64,000 nt of DNA, taken from NCBI GenBank assembly GCA_946811695.1, contig OX328125.1:37252734-37316733 (forward strand). Reading direction: 5' to 3'. Positions 24,480 through 34,943 of the stretch are shown piece by piece (the first letter of the stretch is position 1; each line of letters begins with the position of its first letter). Origin of the DNA: Gonocerus acuteangulatus. Taxonomy: Eukaryota; Arthropoda; Insecta; Hemiptera; Coreidae. A program made the position numbers and the translations under genes. The notes below the pieces were generated by a model, which was not told the origin of the DNA, ran no database searches, and was given only the letters and a program-made list of their open reading frames with translations.

Positions 24480-25460
24480 GCACTTTCCTCGGAAGGAAAG
24501 TAGTTATTGAGGTTGCACTCATGACGGAATTTTTGAAAAATTTCTTCAAATCTTTATCGATCCTACCTAGTAGACACCGAAAATGACCCCCGTTAAAATT
24601 ATATATATATATATCTGTTAACACGATAGCGGCCAGAGTTTTTGTTTTTTCTTCACGAAACGTGGTATATAGCGTTCAATTAGCAAACGATTGAACGAGT
24701 TCGTTAACCACCAAAATCGGTCCACCGGGAGGGGGGGTTTACCCCAGACCCAAAACACTAATTTGACCATGCCAGCCGTAGTTTTTGTTATATTTCAACG
24801 AAACTCGGTATTCGTTATTTTGATCTAAAGAAAGACATACGCTGTAAAAATAAACTAAATTGGTTTATTAGGAGGGGGAGTTTACTCCGGACCCAAATTA
24901 CCACTACCAGCCGTAATTTTTGTTACATTTCAACGTATGTATTTCGGGTTATTTGGAAGGGGGGGGGGTTTACTCCGGACCTAAAGTACTAATATACTCA
25001 TACCGGTCGTAATTTCTGCTGTAATGTAACGAAACGCGGTATACGTGGTGGGAATCTCATGAGAAAGAAGTGTTGTAAAGATGAAGTGAATCGGTCTATC
25101 GAAAAGGAGGGTTTACTTTAAACTCTGTTTCAATTAGCCCGCCAGACGTAGGTTCCCAAAGCCGCCGCGAGGAGCGCTATCTCCCACTAATGGGACTGTA
25201 TCCTGTTCCTGCGTCAGACCAAAAGACGGAAAATGAAGTTTTTGTGTATTTATTAAGTAGTACAGTATCATGTATTAACATAACTCTGGAAGCAAATTAT
25301 TTACAAAATTAATAATTGAACAGTCCTCATAAGAAATGTAAATGAACTATTCACGTTTTTATTTTATTTGTATAGGATATTTATAGCAAATTATTCAGTA
25401 ATGTATACACTAGAAAATTCTGAGGAAAGTGCTTAGTTATGCAGCTCCTGCGTGACGGAC
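24480..25460 (+). mobile_element. Nonautonomous repeat flanked by TTTTA duplication, copy 1
   Basis: Inserted in the left LTR of the Gypsy element: TTTTA stands on both sides (24475-24479 and 25461-25465), and the uninterrupted LTR at 25772 shows the empty site. It begins GCACTTTCCTCGGAAGGAAAG and ends GCAGCTCCTGCGTGACGGAC. The interior has 2-3 diverged tandem subrepeats (TTTCGTTGAAATATAACA..., GGTTTACTCCGGACC), a short AT run and no coding sense. Subterminal GCACTTTCCTC is repeated inverted near the right end. Length 981 bp. Confidence 0.85.
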
Positions 25461-25589
25461 TTTTAACAATTGAATTGCTTTGTAATGATATCTGAAAAGA
25501 ATATAGTAATGTTTTGGTAAACTTAAGTGTTTGTTTATTTTAAAGTAGTTCAAACATAACAAATTGGACGAGGATGGGATAAGAGAAAA

Positions 25590-25775
25590 AAGATTTCAGG
25601 TTTAGGGACCGCGTTCAAGCTCGGAACTATACAGACGTGCTCATAAAGTGGAGTTTTGGTTTTGTTGTGGCAAAGACAGGTGACCTCCATTATGAGATTA
25701 AGATGGATAAAGGACCCATTTGGAGGAGACACGTGAATCGAATGCTACCTACAAAATTTAAGGGGGAGGATTGAT
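25590..25775 (+). pseudogene. Integrase C-terminal fragment of the Gypsy element
   Basis: About 55 codons read RVQARNYTDVLIKW...GDLHYEIKMDKGPIWRRHVNRM, the small C-terminal fold typical of Ty3/Gypsy integrases. The frame runs to a TGA at the LTR border. Everything upstream has been deleted. Confidence 0.8.
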
Positions 25776-26100
25776 ATGTCTTCTCAGCTGCAATTGTTGC
25801 TCTGGTTACAGATGCTCAATTGTAACAATTTAATTGCTTTGTAATGATATCTGAAAAGAATATAGTAATGTTTTGGTAAACTTAAGTGTTTGTTTATTTT
25901 AAAGTGGTTAAAACATAACATTCAGGAACACAGGCTTTTTTTTTGGGGGGGGGGATCTTTCATGAGACGAAGTGGACTATGCAACAACAGTGTAAGATTC
26001 CTACTCACTAAAAAAACCCCTCCCAACACACCTCAACCACCCTAAGGAACCACCATCAGGCATTAGGTGGCAGGGGGAGTCACTTCTTCATTAGTGGACT

Positions 26101-26317
26101 ACATTAGGTCTGTGCGAACTTATTTGATGACCTTAAGCCCTGTTCTCTTAAAAACATTAGGTCTGTACGAACTTATTTGATGACCTTAAGCACTGTTCTC
26201 TTAAAAACATTAGGTCTGTACGAACTTATTTGATGACCTTAAGCACTGTTCTCTTAAAAACATTAGGTCTGTACGAACTTATTTGATGACCTTAAGCACT
26301 GTTCTCTTAAAAACATT
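26101..26317. repeat. 53-bp tandem repeat, 4 units
   Basis: Units starting ACATTAGGTCTGTACGAACT begin at 26101, 26154, 26207 and 26260, followed by a partial ACATT. Units 2-4 are identical; unit 1 differs at two positions. No coding frame spans it. Confidence 0.95.
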
Positions 26318-27375
26318 GTCACGTATATTAAGTGATATTTAAATTAAAACCCTAAACCCACTGCCTTCCATCCACTATAGCTGATGGGGAACTTAGGAAA
26401 CACCGACTAAATTAAATTAACTCTTTTTATAGTTAAATTTAAAATACACCTTGTGTTCAGTTCACACTTTCCCCTGGTATCACAACACGCCCCTTTATAA
26501 CATAGCTTTAAACTTTCAACAGTTTTAAAGAGTGTTTAATATAATGAATTAATTTGAAAGGGGATGAGTATAAAGGATTTCTTGAAGTTTGAACAGGTTT
26601 TAAAACAGCTTGGCGAGTTTCTTTTTAAGATCTTGGTAATAACTAAAAGAACCAAGACCGAACGGTACTTTATAATACCAAGAGAAGGAAATGGGGTTAA
26701 AAATCTCCCCTCGGCCTTTTTACAAGTCTCCCCTTCCCCCTTCTTGGATATAATTAGACTAAGTGAGCGAATAATATGATTTTATACATTTGCTTGAATA
26801 TTTCTAGAGGGAAAAGTTAAGAAGTTATTCTTTGTGAAACATTAAGGTGGATGATAGGAAGGGAGTTGTGAGTTATGGCCGCTGCCCGTCCCTATCCTTC
26901 TCGACAAAAACTTCAAGTAGAGTTTTTAAAAGAGAAATGCCTGCGATAAAGGCGTACATTAGCCCTGCTGGGGGGTAGACAAAAGGAATGAAATATATTA
27001 CGAGTCGCTAATTTTCCCAAGTCTAATGATGAAAGATGGCGGAGAAAGAACAAAGAAAGTTGAAGAATAGCTTTGCTTTTTCCCATAATTAAAAGGCGTT
27101 TCATTCTGACCGGCGTGGATAAGGGCTGGGGATGGTAACTTCAAACATGTAAATGCCGCTTTTTCCACTCCTCTTGCATCACTTTTCATCCCTCGGCCTG
27201 TATTGAAGCTTTCAGTCTCGATTTCTGTTTGAAAGTGGGTCTGCACTAGAATATCACCACTCGAGTAGGAAGTTCGATCAACGCTTCAAACACTCTCACC
27301 ACGGTTTATGTACTTTCTTCTTAACCCTTTGGGTACTATTGACGACAGGGGATCGTCAAGCGGGCTTGGACATAA
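26318..27375. other. No recognisable gene
   Basis: AT-rich DNA with short frames on both strands (for example 26564-26779 plus, 26913-27246 minus) that show no known motif and no splice context. Confidence 0.4.
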
Positions 27376-27380
27376 TAAAA

Positions 27381-28147
27381 GTCCGTCACGCAGGAGCTGC
27401 ATAACTAAGCACTTTCCTCAGAATTTGGGTAGTGTTGACTGCTTTCCAGAACAATTTGCTTAAAATATCCTACATAAATAAAATAAAAACATGAATAGTT
27501 CTCTTTTAAATTTGTAATGAGTAACTGATCAATTATTAATTTGCTTCCAGAGTTATGTTTACACATGGTACCTATTACACTACGTAATAAATACAAAAAA
27601 CCTCATATTATCGTATTTTGATCTCCAATACACATATTCACCTGTAGATTACCACTACGAATACAGAGTTTCGTCGAAATAAACCAATAATCACGGCTGG
27701 TAGTGGCGAATTGGTATTGTGGGTCCGGGAGTAAACCCCCCCCCCCTCCTAATGAACCGATTTAGTTTATTTTTACAACACATATTTACCTGTGGATTAC
27801 CACTACGAATACCGAGTTTCGTCGAAATATACCAAAAATCACGGCTGGTAGTGGCGAATTGGTATTGTGGCTCCGGTGTAAACCCCCCCTTCTAATGAAC
27901 CGATTTAGTTCATTTTTATATCTCATTTTTCTCTCTATATTACCACTACGAATGCCAAGTTTCGTTGAAATATAACAAATATTACGGCTGACATAGTCAA
28001 ATTAGTGTTTTGGGTTCGGGGTAAACCTCCCCTTCCGGTGGACCGACTTTGGTGGTTAACGAACTCGTTTAATCGTTTGCTAATTGAATGCTATATACCA
28101 AGTTTCGTGACGAAAAAACAAAAACTCTGGCCGCTATCGTGTTAACA

Positions 28148-28228
<81 letters not shown>

Positions 28229-28346
28229 TTTAACGGAGGTAATTTTCGGTGTCTACTAGGTAGGATCGATAAAGATTTGAAGAAATTTTTCAAAAATTCC
28301 GTCACGAGTGCAACCTCAATAGCTACTTTCCTTCGGAGGAAAGTGC
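27381..28346 (-). mobile_element. Nonautonomous repeat flanked by TAAAA (TTTTA) duplication, copy 2
   Basis: The same element as at 24480-25460 in opposite orientation: left edge GTCCGTCACGCAGGAGCTGC, right edge GAGGAAAGTGC, flanked on both sides by TAAAA (27376-27380, 28347-28351), the complement of the TTTTA seen at copy 1. Diverged tandem subrepeats fill the interior. An (AC)n(AT)n microsatellite at 28150-28225 sits at the place of the short AT run of copy 1. Length 966 bp. Confidence 0.85.
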
Positions 28347-28755
28347 TAAAATCGGCAGAAAAAGTACATGGCAAGTATCAACTTTTATCCACAACTCAGG
28401 AGAAAGAAGTACAAGACGACAGAGTTGGGCATAATTCAATTTATAAATATGAATACGAATTTATTCGTACTTGACGTGCATGTATAGGAAAGGGAGGGGG
28501 CTGGGAGCAACGTGGGATTTGGGGTTATGGAATTCCAACAACCAAGAACTTGGAATATTTATCAACTAAAACTCTATTAAACACCATAAAATATATTTTC
28601 TGAGCTAAGTGATCTTACTTAATTTATTTTTCAGGTTACTATGACACATTTTTACCGATTAAATGAAAGTTTCGGGTTGGGGGGGCTACAGTGCCCCCTT
28701 AAATAAGCTCATAATTTGTTACTACAAACATAAATAAATTCGTATTCATAAGTGA

Positions 28756-29327
28756 GAATACAAATTTATTTCAAATACATAAATTTATATGAACAAATAC
28801 TATCGTACTCACAAATCTTCCTGTAAATGCAAATAAAGTCACAGGAAAAATTGTAAATATTCAAAAAAATGTGAATATTCACACAAAATCAAGTGAGTAA
28901 AAAAATTAAATTAAAATCTATCCACATTATAATTTCTGAATATAAATGTATTTACAAAGAAATTAACAAAATAAGATGTGGATTTTTGCATATTAACGAT
29001 AAATTAAAAGAAAAATCCCACGAAACATTTGGTGTAAATTGTAATAAGTACACAAAGTTTTCTTCAATTTTCTTTTAATTGATCGTTAATACGCAAAAAA
29101 ACAGAATTTATTTTGGTAATTTCTTTGTGAATACATTTATATTTACAAATTATTATGTAGATATATTTCACTTCTTAGATTTTAATTATTTTCTTTTCCT
29201 CACTTAATTGTGTGTGTAAATATTCACATTTTTTGTGAACATTTATAATTTTTCCTGTGACTTCATTTGAATTTACAGGAAAATTTGTGAATATAATATA
29301 TATGAATTTGTAATAAATTTGTATTCC
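28756..29327. mobile_element. Large AT-rich foldback element
   Basis: Left arm (28756 to about 29013) and right arm (about 29063 to 29327) are imperfect inverted copies for roughly 250 bp: for example CACAGGAAAAATTGTAAAT and its partner, AATATAAATGTATTTACAAA and its partner, and ATTAACGATAAATTAAAAGA and its partner close to the centre. Interior loop about 50 bp. No coding sense. Confidence 0.8.
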
Positions 29328-30506
29328 TAAATTTCCCCCATTCCGCTGCTTTACTAAATTCAATTAACACAGTAGTTTTGGAAATAACCCAAAATCATAA
29401 AAGCAGAACGTATATTGCGGCATCCAATGAACCAGCATAAAAATTCTCTTACAAAAGAAAGGGTTAGTTAAGGAAATCAAGAAAATATCTCTCTCAAAAT
29501 TTACTATAGTAACATTAAAAGACACTGTAAACCCCCGCTTCGCAACTTTTTTATCTACTCAAGCACGAAAAAGTGTACACAGATAAAATCTGGAGTTTCT
29601 TCCGAATAAAAATTATTCTCCATTTTCTGAAAACTTACAAAAATAAAAACAATCCTATAGAATATTACTCGAATTTTATCCGCAGAATCACCAATAATTC
29701 CTATTCTGCGATCTTGCCACTAAATAAGTTTAACAAGATACAATCTGGATATTTTTAGAACTCCTCAAATATAGGAGAGATCTGGCTAACCTCTGTGTGG
29801 AAATATTCAATAGGAAAAACCACCAAGAAACGACAAAGAGACCTTAAAGAATTATCCAAAGAACCCAATTACCGTTCCTTAAATAACCCTCGATCCTGCT
29901 CCGGCTGCTGATAAGACAATGCCAGAAGAGTATTACCCATTATATATGAAATAGGACATAAGCATAAAGAAAGGATGTAGCCTAGACGGGGAAAACATTG
30001 GGGGGGGGGGCGTTGGTGATAAAGAAACCCCTCAGGGGACACATTTCCCTGTAAAAGCGAGCCCCCCCCCCCTTTGCCTCCTTTCGACAATCTTATCACC
30101 CCTGCTAAAAAAAAAAAAAATAAATAAAAAAAAAAGAGAAATAGAGGAACTCTATGGGAGTTCTTTATTTCCAAATGTATTTATTTATAACGTAATCCGA
30201 TTTATAAAATGGTTATTCTTTACTAACAAAGAAAATATTTGGTGTAGCTACCCCAAAAAGAATAATAAATTGGGACGATTTTTGTTTATGTATTTTTGTA
30301 TCGCATTATTTATTTATTTAAAAGAGCTTCGCAACAGAAGCGATTAGCTCTGAACAAAGAAACAATGTTGTTTGTACGCGCCATTCTATTTCACGCGGCG
30401 CACAGTGTAACGTTCAATAGACAAAACCCTGAATTTCTATTCAGTTTCTAATATTCAATTTTTAATCCTCTATTTACGCTGAAAAACTATTCAAGGAATT
30501 ACAATC
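29328..30506. other. No gene recognised
   Basis: AT-rich sequence with homopolymer runs (G10 near 30001, C10 near 30062, A-rich 30106-30140). A plus-strand frame at 29573-29758 has no recognisable motif. Confidence 0.35.
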
Positions 30507-31036
30507 GTGCTAGCTGAATACCCGTGCTTCGTCGCGGCAGATAAGTAGTTATTTTATTGCGTTAAATAATGTATCATCAAAATTAACGCTACTATATAAA
30601 TTTGTGCAGTTTATTTTAGCACGGTTCCCGTCATACTATATGGTATACATCAATTGATAAGTAATCAAAGTATAATGTTTCTTCACACTGAAGCGCTATG
30701 GACCAGTGTCTACAAACGATAAACGTTATCTATAGGTTCCCAGTAACAGGAGGTTAACCAGTACAGGTTAAAATTTGTTTTCAATAGTAAATGTGCGTTA
30801 AAATTTAAAAATTTGTGTTTCCAAGATTTCATTTGGAAACACCCATTATATTTGCGAGCATTACCAAGAAGTGTTCTGGCTGGGGATGCTAATAGGTGAG
30901 GAGGCTGTGCAAGGGTTCGGGATATTATTAACTCGGATAGACCATCACCAGGTGTAGCGTAAATTCTATGAGGAATAAAATCACAGTTTTTTTCTACTAA
31001 TTCAAGGTCTGCCATCATAGTTGAAATGAACCGCAA
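30507..31036 (-). mobile_element. Helitron relic (Rep/helicase fragment and 3' terminus)
   Basis: Minus strand. The frame 31036-30710 contains NARKYNGCFQM, which matches the NGCFQMTSFG region near the start of the Helitron helicase-like domain, preceded by a ...ATPGDGLSELIIS... stretch. About 200 bp downstream the minus strand reads GACGAAGCACGGGTATTCAG followed by CTAG (30510-30530), the usual form of a Helitron 3' end in arthropods. Nearly all of the Rep and helicase is missing. The expected T after CTAG is C, so the insertion border is not perfect. Confidence 0.55.
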
Positions 31037-31544
31037 ATAAAAATAATATTATGAACTGGATACAGTACGGTAACATCAGACCTGTTATCGTCCTAGCAAC
31101 GCATGCTGCCTAGGCGTGTATGCTCTCTTTAGTATATGTACCGCCGAAGCGAGTACATCTTGCGCTCTTTAAGACCAACTAAAAATTCAAACCCCTCTAC
31201 CTAAAAATATTTAAAAATTTGAATACAAAAAAAAAACTTTTCATATCGAGTGATTACGTCCTAAAGGGAGTATCCATACTACATTTCAAATTTTTCTGGC
31301 CAGTGGTTGGGGCTGGGCGATGATAGGCCAGTGATTGAGTGGTATTTGACAAATATATAGTAGTTAATTGATAATGGGTAATTACTCCCTTATTATTTAT
31401 CTAGAATTATTCTTCATTGATCTTCGACGTTTTTTTAAGTACAACATTTTTATAAAACATAACAAAAAAAACTTCATCAGACAACATCCCAAAGTTTACC
31501 TCAATTATAATATACTGAGGGCAGTTTAATTTGCCGATTCCAAA

Positions 31545-31546
31545 GA

Positions 31547-31637
<91 letters not shown>

Positions 31638-31800
31638 AGATACAAAATACGACCCCCCATAACTTAAACATATATATATTTAAATTATAGGAGGGGTCGT
31701 GTTTCGTACCTCTTAGATAAGATAAGATTTTAAGATATTTTTCAAAAGTTCTGTCATGATTGCAACTACAATAGGTACATTCGTTCAAGATGTGCGAAAA
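31545..31800. repeat. (CT)n(AT)n microsatellite, hairpin and a TTTTA-family scrap
   Basis: (CT)n(AT)n fills 31551-31634. It is followed by an inverted repeat (ACAAAATACGACCCCCC / GGGGTCGTGTTTCGT, about 31636-31712). Then about 60 bp (CAAAAGTTCTGTCATGATTG) resemble the 5' region of the TTTTA-flanked repeats. Confidence 0.65.
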
Positions 31801-31869
31801 GAATCCCATTTTTCATTTTGGTAAAATAAATTTGAGATAAAGTAACATGAAAACGTTAGTAATAAATGT

Positions 31870-32340
31870 TTTTTTTCCCTACTCTAGAGAAGTGGAAGAC
31901 AAAAGGCTGAATTGATACCCCGAAGAAGACATCCGTTTTCTATTGGCCATAAATATCCCGAAAGGAGATGCAGTGAATTATAGTCCTATATTCTTCTTCG
32001 GCCATGTGAGAAGAGCTTTAAGGGTTGCCCCTACGTCGGGCGGAGGGTCAAAAAAGATTTTGGCTATGGGTTTCGGGGGGGAAGCGATCGGCGCCAACCC
32101 CCGACCCTGCAAACTGATGGATTTAGTACCTTATTTACTCAGCTGTGCCCTTTTTCTGTTAAATGCTAATGCCGGTGGCCCCTACGGGAACTGTCCCCAT
32201 AACTCTAGGACAGGAAACTTAGTACTAAATTCTTATCATCATCCATTATATATAGTGTCTACTGATTACAGGCCACGCGATCCTCTGCCGGTTTTACTAA
32301 GGCTCGAGTGACCTCGAAATCTAATCAAAAACATTCTATT
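31870..32340 (+). other. Open frame of unknown nature, higher in G+C
   Basis: A 122-codon plus-strand frame (31943-32311) in a stretch richer in G and C than its surroundings. It includes a Gly-rich part (TSGGGSKK, MGFGGEAIG) but no motif I recognise. No start context, splice sites or repeat borders were found. It may be part of an unidentified mobile element or chance. Confidence 0.25.
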
Positions 32341-32535
32341 TAAAGGCACTAAGTATTTTGGAGGTGATAGAGGGAAAGGTATTAAAAGCATTACTGCTCG
32401 CAATTTAAGCTACTGATAGTTTTAGGGATCTTCCGTATTTAATAAAAACAAAATTTCCCAATTAGAAAATCCAAATTCCTAGAGCGAACACTGAGAAGGC
32501 GGGGGGAGTCATTTCTGGTTAGGATACTGTAAGTT

Positions 32536-32703
32536 GTCAACGGCCATAGCCACGTTGAATACACCGGTTCAAGTATATCACCGAAGTTAAGCAACGGCGG
32601 GCGTGGTCGGTACCTGAATGGTGACCGACCACGTGCTGTTGGCATTATAAAGGGTGGCAACCTATAGATAGCCCGGCGCTAATGGCCAAGTTGTAGATGC
32701 GCC

Positions 32704-32779
<76 letters not shown>
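32536..32779 (+). mobile_element. 5S rRNA-derived SINE, copy 1
   Basis: The first ~110 bp match 5S rRNA: GTCAACGGCCATAGCCACGT, then ACCGAAGTTAAGCAACGGCG (the A-box part of the internal promoter) and GTGCTGTTGGCATT at the 3' end of the 5S part. About 12 bp corresponding to GCCTGGGAACAC are missing. A ~60-bp unrelated body follows, ending GCTAATGGCC...TAGATGCGCC, then about 73 A residues. The copy is flanked by the 13-bp duplication GATACTGTAAGTT (32523-32535 and 32780-32792), proving retroposition. The family is known as SINE3-type. Not a functional 5S gene. Confidence 0.92.
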
Positions 32780-32781
<2 letters not shown>

Positions 32782-33272
32782 TACTGTAAGTTACCTGCAG
32801 TGGTGCCTTAAACGTCCTTCTCTTTGAGATTTTATATTATATTTTAAACGAAATATCCAACTCCACCATTAACTGCTTCTATTCCTTTACTAATGGTACT
32901 AGGGATATGAACGGAAACCCGCTAAGATGATCTACGAGTCCGACTTTTTTTTAGAAGTTGACTCACTGCGTCTTTGTCTTGCGCTTTCACGAGTTTCTTG
33001 AGTCTTGAAGCTCGATTTCTTTTACAAAATCTTTATTTCCAGGCCCTTCTAACGGATTCCTGGTAAGCAAATCCCGAGACGTGAATTCTTTTCTTTTTAC
33101 ATAATGAAGGCGAAAAGTAAATTATAAATAAATATAACTCGAATTTCATCCCTAAAATGAACTACGAGAACCTTTCGTAGGCACAAGTTAGAGCTAAAGC
33201 TTCCTTTCCTATTTGAGAATATCGCGTCTCGACTGAACTGTAAGTTCATAGTAATATTGATAACTTCTTACT

Positions 33273-34045
33273 ATTTTGGGTAAAAATGAAGTTTCACGCC
33301 ATCAAAACCGATTTCTTTCACATTTTGTACTATAACGTATTTTGATGCACTAAACACGAATACGTTAAAAAAAACCTTCGCATTTAACTAGGAAAGAAGT
33401 TATTAAGCACTAAAGACAATAGAATAATTAATAGAATTCTATTAATTTTAGCGAGTTGGATTGACTGGGGTTCTGTTATCTTCTTGAGCAAGCGTAGCGA
33501 GCGGAAATGCATAGCACGTATGCCCTTAAGCGACAGGTGACGACGGGTGAGGATGCCCTTAAAATTAACAATATTTTTGAATAAATGGTTTCTGAACATT
33601 TCAAATGAGAGTTCTCTGTTTCCCAATGTTACATATCTGCGCATGCGCGTGTTTACTAAATACGCTGTTGACGCCTAGTTTTATAACCTTCCTAACAGTG
33701 AACTTTAGTGCTTAATATTACATATTCTATTAGAATTCTATTAATTTTAGCGAGTTGAATTGACTGGGGTTTTGTTATCTTCTTGAGCGAGCGTAGCGAG
33801 CGGAAACGCATAGCATGTATGCCCTAAAGTCGTCATTTATGCCTTAAGGTCGTCACAAATTTAGTTGTTAACATTAGCTCTCATAACCCGCATAACAGTG
33901 AACTTTAGTCCTTATTACTTCTTTCGTAGTTAATTGCGAAGGTTTTTTTTTAACGTATTCGTGTTTAGTGCATCAAAACACGTTATTGTACAAAGTTTGA
34001 AAAAAATCGGGTTTGAGGGCGTGAAACTTCATTTTTACCCTATTT
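33273..34045. mobile_element. Inverted-repeat element related to the hAT-type element at 51.5 kb
   Basis: About 145-bp inverted arms (33273-33415 and 33897-34045) share GATGCACTAAACACGAATAC and GGAAAGAAGTTATTAAGCAC. Inside, a 92-bp segment containing AGCGTAGCGAGCGGAAA is repeated directly (33433-33523 and 33731-33823). Arms and interior match 51700-52750, but the outermost 220 bp of that element are absent, so this copy lacks its true termini. Confidence 0.75.
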
Positions 34046-34099
34046 TGTTCCGGTGTAAGCCCTAACTTATAATGTATTGATTTTTTTTTACAACATATG

Positions 34100-34430
34100 T
34101 TCTTATTGGTCAAGCATCATTTCTACTGGAGTAAACTACCACTTCTAATGGACCGATTTCGTTTATTCTTAAAACACATCATTCTCGTTAATTATCCACA
34201 ACGTACACTGAGTTTCGTTGCAATATAACAACAACTAAAATCCGGGGGGGGGGGTCCGGAGTAAACCCCCCATTCAGATGAACGGATTTTGTGAATTAAC
34301 GAACTCGTTCATTCGTTTGTTATGAGAATAATGTATATCTAGTTTTGGGTCGAAAACACAAAAACTGTGGAAGATATCGTCTTCAAATTTTTTTTGGCCG
34401 GAAAACAGTGCTTTGTTTTGCGGACAGACA

Positions 34431-34486
<56 letters not shown>
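34100..34486. repeat. Diverged TTTTA-family segment and (AT)n
   Basis: The plus strand shows the same boilerplate as 27.9-28.2 kb (CCGGAGTAAACCCCCC, GAATTAACGAACTCGTTCAT, CACAAAAACTGTGG) and, like copy 2, runs into an (AT)n block (34434-34486). Borders not defined. Confidence 0.6.
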
Positions 34487-34488
<2 letters not shown>

Positions 34489-34702
34489 TTCTTTTATTAA
34501 AGGCCTTATAGGTCAAAAAATTGTTTTAAACTTCATTTATATCATTTTATTTTATATATGTCGACTAGTTTCTGCCACTTGGACTCCCTTCACAAGACAA
34601 ACGTTTCTGAAATTATTTGTTAAAAACATTACAATATTGAAATCTTAAACTATTTAATAGTATAAAATTTATTTTAAAGTACCGTATAAATAGTAGTCGT
34701 TA

Positions 34703-34905
34703 ATTATTTATTTATTTATTTTATTAATTATGAGTTCCGTGACCGTAACGATAAACTCATATGGATAGCAGAATCAAGGTCCGTTGAAGTCGCAGTCTGA
34801 TTGTAATAAAAAAAAAAAAAAAAAAAAGTAATAAAGAAAATAAGACAAGAGGAAATTATAAGGCAACAAAATTATTCATATAGAATAAAAACTAATGGAG
34901 AAAAG

Positions 34906-34943
<38 letters not shown>

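Larger units (their letters stand above)
24428..25920 (+). mobile_element. Internally deleted Gypsy-type LTR retrotransposon
   Basis: Flanked by the 5-bp direct repeat TTCAG (24423-24427 and 25921-25925). The left LTR (24428-25561) starts TGATGTGTCTTCTCAGCTG and ends AACATAACA; the right LTR (25772-25920, 149 bp) has the same ends. The left LTR is interrupted by a 981-bp insertion. Only about 210 bp of internal sequence remain: a start AATTGGACGAGGATGGGAT of the kind that follows a primer binding site, then the end of the integrase (ARNYTDVLIKWSFGFVVAK, RRHVNRMLPTKFKG), then a polypurine tract AAGGGGGAGGA at the right LTR. Gag, protease, RT and most of the integrase are gone. Confidence 0.88.

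Noticed and set aside
31943..32311. 122-codon frame in a GC-richer stretch as a host gene
   Set aside because: No motif, no exon borders and no repeat borders; listed only as an unknown stretch.
32536..32650. Functional 5S rRNA gene
   Set aside because: Internal deletion of the 3' part of 5S, fused body, long poly-A and target duplication show a retroposed SINE.
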